Shown here: piece after piece, positions 1 to 6,948 of the stretch
How the letters are laid out: every line of letters begins with the position of its first letter
Numbering within the stretch: position 1 is the first letter of the stretch
Source of the DNA: Victivallales bacterium
GTDB taxonomy: Bacteria > Verrucomicrobiota > Lentisphaeria > Oligosphaerales > Oligosphaeraceae
Direction: 5' to 3'
Length of the DNA: 49,186 nucleotides
Assembly (NCBI GenBank): GCA_017417585.1
Contig: JAFPYX010000001.1
Span: 1-49,186 of the forward strand
The notes under the pieces: generated by a model
Database searches by the model: none
Seen by the model: the letters and a program-made list of their open reading frames with translations, nothing else
What the model was told of the DNA's origin: nothing
Program-made: the position numbers and the translations under genes

Positions 1-15
1 GCCAGCTCAACGAGA

Positions 16-52
16 AAGGGAATCCGAAGCAATTCGGGTTCCCTTTTTTTTT
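16..52 (+). terminator. Rho-independent terminator of an upstream gene
   Basis: A hairpin pairs AGGGAATCCGAA (17-28) with TTCGGGTTCCCT (33-44) around a GCAA loop and runs straight into a T-tract (44-52). The gene it ends lies left of the window. It is strong by eye: about 11 paired bases with one mismatch and at least eight T. Confidence 0.85.
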
Positions 53-54
53 CA

Positions 55-169
55 GGGAATGATACAGTTTCCTTGCCTTGTTTCCGGGACATACGTGACA
101 TGCGGGACACACGTGACAAGGTTATCGCAAACCACCGTCCCGTCCGTCCCGTATGTCCCATCCGTCCCA
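55..169 (+). repeat. Intergenic repeat family, copy 1 (direct)
   Basis: The copy begins GGGAATGATACAGTTT and ends in a run of GTCCC/GTCCCAT units. It contains GGGACATACGTGACA and the later complement-like CGTATGTCCC, so each copy can fold on itself. Copy 1 holds one extra GGGACATACGTGACATGC unit relative to copy 2. It is followed by a small CCGATTCGG palindrome. No convincing gene lies in 1-435; the frames open across it read the repeat. Confidence 0.85.
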
Positions 170-190
170 TTTGCCGATTCGGCAAAATTA

Positions 191-287
191 GGGAATGATA
201 CAGTTTACTTGCCTGGTTTCCGGGACACACGTGACAAGGTTATCGCAAGCCACCGTCCCGTCCGTCCCGTATGTCCCATCCGTCCCG
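191..287 (+). repeat. Intergenic repeat family, copy 2 (direct)
   Basis: This is a second near-identical copy starting GGGAATGATACAGTTT and running through ACAAGGTTATCGCAA to CCCATCCGTCCC. It lies 22 bases after copy 1 in the same orientation. Differences from copy 1 are mainly loss of one internal 18-base unit and a few substitutions. Confidence 0.85.
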
Positions 288-435
288 CCGCAGTATCGGC
301 GAAGGCGGATCCCGCGTCTCGTCCGGCACGATTCATCCGGGAACTTTTTCGTTTTCCGCTAGTCAAATCGATATTCTTCGATATATTAAGGAATTCTTCT
401 TTTCGTTTCACCTTTTCCTTACTTACTTTTTGCGT

Positions 436-1737
436 ATGAATGACCTTTTTCTGAAGCGCTTTTCCGCGGTGATGCTTTGCGTTTGCCTTGCTTCGTGCCT
501 CTGCTCCTGCGACCGGGACTCTTCTGGCGACGCGGCGCCTTCTGAACCCGATGAAGTCCGGGAAATCCCTGTGGAGGAGCCGGTTTTCGTTCCTGAAACG
601 ACTGCGGAGGCGGAAGAGGAAGCGGAGGAGGAGCAGGATGACCCCGACCTGGACTGGGGCTATGCCGACAATGACGAGTTCTTCGAACTGGACGAGTCGC
701 CCAAGGAACCCGCCCCCCTGGAGGTGGTCGGCGGACTGACGCAGGAAATCGGCGATGTCTATGAGGGGGAGCACAAGATCATCACCATCGTCCTCCGCAA
801 TACCTCGGACGAGGCGTGGAAGCTGGCCGCCATCGATGCCAGTTGCTCCTGCACCAACATCGACGGGCTTCCAGGCGGGATGATGATGCAGCCGCATCAG
901 GAATGGGCCATGCGAATCAATGTTGACGGCGGCAAGATTTCCGCAGGGGAATTCGTCCGGGACCTTACGGTGATGCCTCGGGATTTCAAGCCGGTGCGCA
1001 TCATGCTTCGTGGCAAGGTCGTGCGTTTTTACGAGACGCAGCCGCGTACCCGGCAGATGAATTTCGGGGAAATCAACGACCCGGCTGCGCCTTGGGAGGC
1101 CAGCATCCTCGTGCGGGGGCTGGGAGACCTTGCTGAGAAGATGAAGCTGGCTCTTCCCGAGAAGGAGAATGAATTTGTCTCGCTTGCGGTGGAGGAGCAG
1201 GACCATGGCGTCTGGAAGGTCACGGCCACGTCCAGGAATCCGCTGCCGTACCGCACCAATTTCAGCCAAATTGTAGTTGTCCCGATTGTGGAGCCGGAGG
1301 GGTATCCTCCTGTGCGTCTGGAGGTTGCCGGCCGAAGTGCAATGAGTCTGAAGTTTGTCCCCGCCACTTTTAAAATCGACGCTGGGAAATTCGAGGAGAG
1401 CGGCGTGGTGCGCTTCTCCAGCCAGGTCGGCTTCGACCCTGAAAAGCAGCGGTCGTCGTCTCCTCTTGCCGCCTCCGGAAAGAGACACCATGGCGGGTCC
1501 GGCAGGATGAATAACAAGATGCAGGATGCCTACGCCAGCAATGTCGATTGGGAGAAATTCCATGACGCGGTGCAGCTGGAGCTGCCGGCCGGCGTGACCT
1601 GCGAGAAGGTGAATACACGCTTCGGTGTGCGCTTTGATTTCACCGTGGAACGGGCGGCCTTCGCCGATGGCGATGAATTCAAGATTCCCGTCACGGCATA
1701 CGGCCAGCCACTGGCGACATTGAGAGTCCAAAAGTAG
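436..1737 (+). CDS. DUF1573-like secreted lipoprotein
   Basis: The product is a 433-residue predicted lipoprotein of unknown function. The ATG at 436 was chosen because it opens a classic lipoprotein signal: charged MNDLFLKR, a hydrophobic stretch and LASC, giving lipidation at about Cys21. The upstream open frame is only repeat sequence. A strongly acidic, disordered-looking stretch follows (about residues 40-85). A beta-rich domain then carries ASCSCTN at about residue 135, the CxC signature of DUF1573 proteins, which often occur as anchored or periplasmic proteins in Bacteroidetes and PVC bacteria. The second half repeats a similar beta-sandwich pattern. No Shine-Dalgarno sequence is visible. 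The gene stands alone, flanked by the intergenic repeat on both sides. Confidence 0.75.
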   Translation: MNDLFLKRFSAVMLCVCLASCLCSCDRDSSGDAAPSEPDEVREIPVEEPVFVPETTAEAEEEAEEEQDDPDLDWGYADNDEFFELDESPKEPAPLEVVGGLTQEIGDVYEGEHKIITIVLRNTSDEAWKLAAIDASCSCTNIDGLPGGMMMQPHQEWAMRINVDGGKISAGEFVRDLTVMPRDFKPVRIMLRGKVVRFYETQPRTRQMNFGEINDPAAPWEASILVRGLGDLAEKMKLALPEKENEFVSLAVEEQDHGVWKVTATSRNPLPYRTNFSQIVVVPIVEPEGYPPVRLEVAGRSAMSLKFVPATFKIDAGKFEESGVVRFSSQVGFDPEKQRSSSPLAASGKRHHGGSGRMNNKMQDAYASNVDWEKFHDAVQLELPAGVTCEKVNTRFGVRFDFTVERAAFADGDEFKIPVTAYGQPLATLRVQK

Positions 1738-1740
1738 GGT

Positions 1741-1790
1741 TGGAGCGCGTTAGCGGGTGGGGCGTACGCCGCCCCGCCTGAACCGCTCCA
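1741..1790. other. Strong inverted repeat downstream of the lipoprotein gene
   Basis: TGGAGCG (1741-1747) pairs with CGCTCCA (1784-1790), and an inner GGGGCG/CGCCCC stem sits around GTACGC. There is no T-run, so it may act as a Rho-dependent pause or 3'-end stabiliser rather than an intrinsic terminator. The rest of 1791-1913 shows nothing recognisable. Confidence 0.55.
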
Positions 1791-1913
1791 GGCTTGCCCA
1801 TGCGCGGGTGCGCGAATCAGGGGATGTTCCCGTGCCGCACTCCGCACTGGATTGCCAGGTTCTAGCTCGCATGCGGTCAGGCATAGTTCTATTTGGGAAC
1901 TATATCTTTAACT

Positions 1914-2043
1914 TGCCTAACGGGTAAATGGGACGGATGGGACATACGGGACGGACGAGACGGTGGCTTGCGATAACCTTGTCCCGTGTGTCCCGCATGT
2001 CCCGTGTGTCCCGGAAACCAGGCAAGTAAACTGTATCATTCCC
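1914..2043 (-). repeat. Intergenic repeat family, copy 3 (inverted)
   Basis: Read on the minus strand this matches copies 1 and 2: it begins GGGAATGATACAGTTTAC and continues through CCGGGACACACGGGACA, TTGTCGCAAGCC-like sequence and a GTCCC array. It ends ten bases before the priA start codon, so it probably occupies the priA leader. With copies 1 and 2 it brackets the DUF1573 lipoprotein gene in inverted orientation. Confidence 0.85.
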
Positions 2044-2052
2044 TTCTATTTT

Positions 2053-4290
2053 ATGAGTCATGACCTCCCCATCGCAGAAGTGGCCTTCAATCTGGCGACC
2101 GGACGGGGCTTCGACTATGAGATTCCGCCGGAACTGCGGGGGAGGGTGGCGCCGGGCAGCCGCGTGACGGCGTTGTTCCGGGGACATCCGAAGAGTGGAT
2201 ATGTGATCCGCCTGAAGGTCGCCTCGGAATTCCCCGGCCTGGAGAAGATCCAGGCGCTGGAGGATCCCGCCCGGCAAATTCCCGAGCCGCTCTTGAAGCT
2301 GGGCGACTGGATTAGCAGTTATTACTGCGCCTCGCACGAGTCGGTGATCTGGAATCTTCTGCCGGCGGTGGTGCGCAGGGGCGAGATGCAGCACCGCGAG
2401 GCGCTCTATCTGGACTTGGCCGCGAAGGCGCAGGATCAGGGGACCGAGGAGTTCCTGAAGCTGACGCCGAAGCGCCAGGCGGTTCTGAAGACTTTCCTGA
2501 AGCTCGGCGGTTCTCTGCCCGCCAGGGAGGCCATGGGTGCGGTGGACGCCAGTTCGTCGGTGATTGACGCCCTGGTGGCGGATGGGTGGCTCCTGAAGGT
2601 GAAGCGCGTGCAGGAACGCGACCCCTTCGCGAATCTCCAGGTGGTGCCCGACCTGCCCAAGGCACTCACCCGGGGCCAGCAGAAGGCGCTGGATGCGGTC
2701 GTGGCGGAGATTGACTCGAAAACGCCCAGGCCGGTCCTGCTCTTCGGCGTGACCGGCTCCGGCAAGACCGAGGTATTTCTCCAGGCCATCGCGCATTGTT
2801 GCGAACAGGGCAGGGACGCCATTGTGCTGGTGCCGGAGATCTCCCTGACGCCGCAGACCGTCACACGCTTCCGCGCGCGATTCGGCGACCAGGTCTCCGT
2901 CCTCCACAGCGGCTTGTCGGACGGTCAGCGCTTCGACGAGTGGACGAAGATCAACTCGGGCCGCGCGCACATCGCCATCGGCGCGCGCTCCGCGCTCTTC
3001 GCGCCGTTCCGGAATCTTGGGCTGATTGTAGTGGATGAGGAACACGAGTCCACCTACAAGCAGGATACGAATCCGCACTACAACGCACGGGATGTCGCGG
3101 TGGTGCGCGGTGCGCTGGAGCGCTGCGCGGTGCTGCTGGGGTCCGCCACGCCGTCGCTGGAGTCCTACCACAACTGCCTGGTGGGAAAATATCGTCTGGT
3201 GGAGATGCCGGAGCGCATTGACGACCATCCTCTGCCGCCCATCGAGCTGGTGGACATGCATCAGGATTCCGCGCATCTCAAGGACGAGCGCAAGGCGGGT
3301 TTCTTCTCGCGGCGACTGGAGGAGCTGATCCACGACCGGCTGGCGAAGCACGAGCAGATTATCATCTTCCTGAACCGCCGGGGCTTCTCGACGCAGCTGA
3401 CCTGCCCGCAGTGCGGCTATACCGCCAGCTGCGACAACTGCTCGGTTACCTACACCTACCACCGCAAGGCGGAGAAGCTGATGTGCCATCTCTGCCAGGC
3501 GCAGCTGGACGCCCCTAAGAAGTGCCCGCAGTGCGGCAGTGACGAAATTCGCTACGGCGGCTACGGCACGGAGCGCGTCGAGGCGGTTGCCCGCGCGTGC
3601 TTCCCGGAGGCGATGGTCGCGCGGATGGACTCGGACACGATGTCGAATGCGGAGTCCTACCGGAAGGTGCTGGACGCCTTCCGTGCCCGCAAGATCGACA
3701 TCCTGATCGGCACGCAGATGATTGCCAAGGGGCTGGATTTCCCGAACGTGACGCTGGTGGGCATCATCCAGGCGGACATCGGGCTGAACGTCCCGGACTT
3801 CCGTTCGGCCGAGCGAACCTTCGACCTGATTACCCAAGTGGCGGGTCGTGCGGGCCGCGGCGAGGTGCCGGGGCGCGTGGTGGTTCAGACCTGCACGCCT
3901 GGAAACTACGCGCTGACCTGTGCGCAGCGGCAGGACTTCAAGGACTTCTATGCGCAGGAGACGCCCGCACGCGAGACGCTGGGCTTCCCGCCGTTCACGC
4001 ATCTTGTGCTTTTGCACTTCAAGTCGCCCGAGGAGGCGAAGGCCGCCGCCGCCGCCGCCCATTTCATGGAGGTTCTCCAGCCACTCCTGCGCCCGGAGGT
4101 GCAGGTGATTGGACCAATGCCCGCCCCCATCGCCAAAATCGCGAAATTCTATCGTTACCAGATATTGCTACGGGCCGCCGATGTGCGCGGGATGGTCGCG
4201 GCGATTCGCGCCGCCAAGGCGCAGGTCTCTCCGGCGGAACAGCGCCGGGTGCCGATTGATATTGATGTGGACCCACGATATTTGCAATAG
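2053..4290 (+). CDS. priA: Primosomal replication-restart helicase PriA
   Basis: PriA is the 3'-to-5' superfamily 2 helicase that reloads the replisome at stalled forks. The 745-residue length is normal. Visible features are an N-terminal DNA-binding region, Walker A GVTGSGKTE at about residue 232, the Walker B/DEAH-type box VVDEEHE at about 325, and a zinc-binding insert at about 452-496 with paired cysteines (CPQCG, CDNC, CHLC, CPQCG). Helicase motifs IV-VI follow (GTQMIAKGLDFP, QVAGRAGRG). The ATG at 2053 begins MSHDLPIAEVAF, the usual PriA N-terminus; the longer open frame upstream only reads the intergenic repeat. No Shine-Dalgarno is visible ahead of the start. It is complete and looks functional. 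Confidence 0.96.
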   Translation: MSHDLPIAEVAFNLATGRGFDYEIPPELRGRVAPGSRVTALFRGHPKSGYVIRLKVASEFPGLEKIQALEDPARQIPEPLLKLGDWISSYYCASHESVIWNLLPAVVRRGEMQHREALYLDLAAKAQDQGTEEFLKLTPKRQAVLKTFLKLGGSLPAREAMGAVDASSSVIDALVADGWLLKVKRVQERDPFANLQVVPDLPKALTRGQQKALDAVVAEIDSKTPRPVLLFGVTGSGKTEVFLQAIAHCCEQGRDAIVLVPEISLTPQTVTRFRARFGDQVSVLHSGLSDGQRFDEWTKINSGRAHIAIGARSALFAPFRNLGLIVVDEEHESTYKQDTNPHYNARDVAVVRGALERCAVLLGSATPSLESYHNCLVGKYRLVEMPERIDDHPLPPIELVDMHQDSAHLKDERKAGFFSRRLEELIHDRLAKHEQIIIFLNRRGFSTQLTCPQCGYTASCDNCSVTYTYHRKAEKLMCHLCQAQLDAPKKCPQCGSDEIRYGGYGTERVEAVARACFPEAMVARMDSDTMSNAESYRKVLDAFRARKIDILIGTQMIAKGLDFPNVTLVGIIQADIGLNVPDFRSAERTFDLITQVAGRAGRGEVPGRVVVQTCTPGNYALTCAQRQDFKDFYAQETPARETLGFPPFTHLVLLHFKSPEEAKAAAAAAHFMEVLQPLLRPEVQVIGPMPAPIAKIAKFYRYQILLRAADVRGMVAAIRAAKAQVSPAEQRRVPIDIDVDPRYLQ

Positions 4291-4392
4291 AAAGTGAACA
4301 CACTCCCGTAAGAGGGTTGCTACAGGACGAGACGAAACATATTTGTAAAAAGTACATTTTTGTGCAACAATCTGCGAATCGGATATTATCTT

Positions 4393-4821
4393 ATGGGCAT
4401 GCGTAAAATCTTCCTAATCTTGATTGTTGTCTGCTTGGCGGGCTGTGTGGATCCTGGCTATCAGCCGCCGCAGCGCCCGTTGGCGTATATGTACCCCACG
4501 CTGATGCCCGGCACGCAACTGCGCCGGCTGCATCCGGTGGAGGTCACGGTGGCAACGTTGAAGGAATACCTGGCCGCGCTGGAACTCTGGGAGCCGCTGG
4601 TTGCGGCCGGGCTGACCGAAAGCGAACTTGCCACCGTGGTCCGGAGCCTGTCGCATCGCGGCTATGCGGAACTGGATGCCCGCCGGACAACCTCACAGGT
4701 GCGGTGGGTGGCGTTCCTGGGGCTTCCGGATGGCCGACTGGCCATCGAGGGCTGGAATGAAGCACTCCCTGGAAAAGTCGTCGCCAAGAGCTGGAAGCCA
4801 ATGGAACAGGACAATTTATGA
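4393..4821 (+). CDS. Small predicted lipoprotein
   Basis: A 142-residue protein with a lipoprotein signal: MGMRKIFLILIVVCLAGC, giving lipidation at about Cys18. ATG 4393 or ATG 4399 could serve; neither has a clear ribosome site. The mature part is short, with mixed helix and strand. I do not recognise the family. Its last bases overlap the start of the sigma-54 activator (ATGA overlap at 4818), which suggests translational coupling and a two-gene operon. Confidence 0.7.
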   Translation: MGMRKIFLILIVVCLAGCVDPGYQPPQRPLAYMYPTLMPGTQLRRLHPVEVTVATLKEYLAALELWEPLVAAGLTESELATVVRSLSHRGYAELDARRTTSQVRWVAFLGLPDGRLAIEGWNEALPGKVVAKSWKPMEQDNL

Positions 4822-6413
4822 CAGAAGCTGACACTAAAAGCGCGGTTGCCGAAGACACCGAGCTGTCGATGCTCCGGGAAATCAGCACAGTGGTCCTGCA
4901 TGAGCGCAAGGTCCAGGACCTTATGAACAAGGTTCTCTCGATACTGAGCCGCCGCAAGGGGATGCTTCGAGGCACCTTCACTTTGCGTCACGGCGATGTC
5001 TTCATCATCGAAGCCTCCACCGGCCTGGACGAGGAGGAGCAGCGCCGCGGGCGGTATCGTCTTGGCGAGGGCATCACAGGGCGCGTGGCGGCCTCCGGCG
5101 TGCCGGAGATCATCCCGAACATCGACAAGGACAAGGGTTTTCTGGACCGCACGGGCGCGCGCGGCAAGGAGCGCGGCAAATCGACGGGCGTTTCGTTCAT
5201 CTGCGTGCCCATCTACCACGACACCAGCGTGGTGGGGACGCTCTCCGTGGACTGCGAGCAGTCGGCTGGACTGGACCTCAAGAGCGAACTGAAGTTCCTG
5301 GAGATCATCGGGAACCTCACGGCGGACGCGGTCACCGCACGCCAGCAGGAGATCGAGGAGCGCGAGGAGCTCATGCGCGAAAACCAGCGTCTGCGTTCTG
5401 TGCTGAATTCGCAGGAGGCTCCCGGAATGCTGGTGGGCAACTGCAATGCGATGCGCAAGGTCTATGAGCTGATCCGGCAAGTCTCCCCTAGCGACGCGAC
5501 GGTGCTGGTGCGCGGCGCCAGCGGCACCGGCAAGGAGCTGGTCGCCAACGCCATCCGCAATCTCTCGCCGCGCAAGGACGGCCCCTTTGTCACCCTGAAC
5601 TGCGCCGCGTTGCCGGAGACGCTTGTGGAAAGCGAGCTCTTCGGGCACGAGAAGGGCGCTTTCACCGGCGCCTTCGCGCGCCGCATCGGCCGCGCCGAAG
5701 CCGCCGACGGCGGGACGCTCTTCCTGGACGAAATCGGCGACATCTCCCTCGCGGTGCAGGTGAAGCTTCTGCGCTTCATCCAGGAACGCACCTTCTCACG
5801 CGTGGGCGGCAACGAGGAACTCAAAAGCGACGTGCGCATCATCGCCGCGACCAGCCGGAACCTGGAGGAGCTCATGTCGCAGGGGAAATTCCGCGAAGAC
5901 CTCTATTATCGCCTGAACATCTTCCCCATCAACCTCCCGGAACTCAAGAACCGCCGTTCGGACATCGTGATGCTCGCGGAGCACTTCATCACGCAGGTCA
6001 ACGCCAAATACAACAAGAGCATCCGGCGGCTTTCCACGCCGGCGATCAACATGATGATGGCCTACCACTGGCCGGGCAATGTCCGCGAACTGGAGAACTG
6101 CATTGAGCGCGCGGTGCTCACCACGACCGACGACACCATCCACGGCTACAACCTCCCGGCCTCCCTCCAGACTGCCGGCGGAGGCGAACCCGAGGGAAGC
6201 CTGCCGAATGGGCAGGCGGACTTCAACACGATGGTGCGCTCCTTCGAACGCGAACTCATCGTGGAGGCGCTCAAGCGCAACAACGGCAACATGTCCGCCG
6301 CCGCCCGCGCCCTGGGGCTCTCGCCGCGCGTCATCCACTACAAAATCAACCAGAACGGCATTGTCCCGGAGTGGTATAAGGCGAACGCAGACCACCACAT
6401 CCCATCAGTGTAG
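4818..6413 (+). CDS. GAF-domain sigma-54-dependent transcriptional activator (NifA-like)
   Basis: A 531-residue bacterial enhancer-binding protein. The order is an N-terminal GAF-type sensor (about 20-170), a coiled linker rich in E/R/Q (about 172-198), a sigma-54-interacting AAA+ domain (about 205-440), and a Fis-type helix-turn-helix at the C-terminus (about 490-520, MSAAARALGLSPRVIHYKI). Walker A GASGTGKE is at about 233, the sigma-54 contact loop GAFTGA at about 279 and Walker B TLFLDEIGD at about 302. There is no response-regulator receiver domain, so it should respond to a small ligand or protein through the GAF domain, as NifA and FhlA do. Translation is coupled to the upstream lipoprotein by overlap. 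Its target promoters are not evident in the window. Confidence 0.92.
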   Translation: MTEADTKSAVAEDTELSMLREISTVVLHERKVQDLMNKVLSILSRRKGMLRGTFTLRHGDVFIIEASTGLDEEEQRRGRYRLGEGITGRVAASGVPEIIPNIDKDKGFLDRTGARGKERGKSTGVSFICVPIYHDTSVVGTLSVDCEQSAGLDLKSELKFLEIIGNLTADAVTARQQEIEEREELMRENQRLRSVLNSQEAPGMLVGNCNAMRKVYELIRQVSPSDATVLVRGASGTGKELVANAIRNLSPRKDGPFVTLNCAALPETLVESELFGHEKGAFTGAFARRIGRAEAADGGTLFLDEIGDISLAVQVKLLRFIQERTFSRVGGNEELKSDVRIIAATSRNLEELMSQGKFREDLYYRLNIFPINLPELKNRRSDIVMLAEHFITQVNAKYNKSIRRLSTPAINMMMAYHWPGNVRELENCIERAVLTTTDDTIHGYNLPASLQTAGGGEPEGSLPNGQADFNTMVRSFERELIVEALKRNNGNMSAAARALGLSPRVIHYKINQNGIVPEWYKANADHHIPSV

Positions 6414-6551
6414 TGACATCCTCCGGACAGGGCACATTGCGCAGGGCATGCCAGGCGGGCGAGCGCTGTCCCCGCAGCCGAGCCGATTTTAGCAATATGG
6501 GGCTTTCCAATACGGCATGTATTGGGATTCATATCTTGCTTATTATAAGTA

Positions 6552-6636
6552 TGGTGCGAGAGGCGGGAATCGAACCCGCACTCCTTTCGGAACGAGAACC
6601 TAAATCTCGCGCGTCTGCCAATTCCGCCACTCTCGC
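6552..6636 (-). tRNA. tRNA-Leu (anticodon UAG)
   Basis: A full cloverleaf reads on the minus strand: acceptor GCGAGAG/CTCTCGC, D-arm with GGCGGAATTGGCAGACG, anticodon stem CGAGA/TCTCG around loop TTTAGGT (anticodon TAG), a long class II variable arm, and the T-loop GGTTCGATTCC. CCA is encoded at 6554-6552. The long variable arm and anticodon make it leucine-specific for CUA/CUG. Confidence 0.95.
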
Positions 6637-6647
6637 CCTTCAAGCAA

Positions 6648-6678
6648 AAAAAAAGAATCTCGTTTGGCGGAGATTCTT
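6648..6678 (-). terminator. Terminator between the two tRNA-Leu genes
   Basis: AAGAATCTC (6653-6661) pairs with GAGATTCTT (6670-6678). On the minus strand the stem is followed by a run of T, ending the tRNA-Leu(CAG) transcript. The other strand also has a CTTTTTC tail, so weak bidirectional action is possible. Confidence 0.75.
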
Positions 6679-6691
6679 CTTTTTCAGTGAC

Positions 6692-6778
6692 TGGTACCAG
6701 AGAAAGGACTTGAACCTTCACGGGCGTAAGCCCACTGCGACCTGAACGCAGCGCGTCTGCCAATTCCGCCACTCTGGC
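6692..6778 (-). tRNA. tRNA-Leu (anticodon CAG)
   Basis: The minus strand folds into a class II tRNA: acceptor GCCAGAG/CTCTGGT, D-arm with GGCGGAATTGGCAGACG identical to its neighbour, anticodon stem CTGCG/CGCAG around TTCAGGT (anticodon CAG), a long variable arm GTGGGCTTACGCCCGT, and the T-loop GGTTCAAGTCC. CCA is encoded at 6694-6692. It decodes CUG. Confidence 0.95.
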
Positions 6779-6800
6779 ATCTTGGATTGTCAATGCGCTT

Positions 6801-6828
6801 ACTTTAACTGCCGTTTTCCGAATTGCAA
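6801..6828 (-). promoter_or_regulatory. Candidate promoter of tRNA-Leu(CAG)
   Basis: On the minus strand TTGCAA (6828-6823) and TAAAGT (6806-6801) are separated by 16 bases and lie 22 bases before the mature tRNA 5' end. The -10 box matches consensus at four of six positions. This is suggestive only. Confidence 0.4.
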
Positions 6829-6948
6829 ATGTGTGGTATGAAAAAAGTGAAAAAACTGGCGGTACATACCTTGGAATCGCTCCAGCCTGTTTAAATTAAG
6901 GATACGTCTTCCATAATCCATTTCCTAACCGCCATTCCGTAGATAATA

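Noticed and set aside
55..287. CRISPR or phage attachment site at the left edge
   Set aside because: Only two direct copies are present, with differing internal unit number, a third inverted copy, and no integrase or cas gene.
59..439. Open frame of 126 codons across the first repeats
   Set aside because: It translates the GTCCC-type repeat and gives low-complexity Val/Pro/Ser sequence with no recognisable protein character.
205..1731. Long 508-codon minus-strand frame opposite the DUF1573 lipoprotein
   Set aside because: The plus strand has a signal peptide and a conserved CxC motif. The minus frame is His/Arg-rich shadow sequence caused by GC-biased codons.
6838..6890. Sigma-54 promoter before the DUF4091 gene
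   Set aside because: TGGCGG and a later TTGG are present, but the spacing does not give the GG-N10-GC arrangement.
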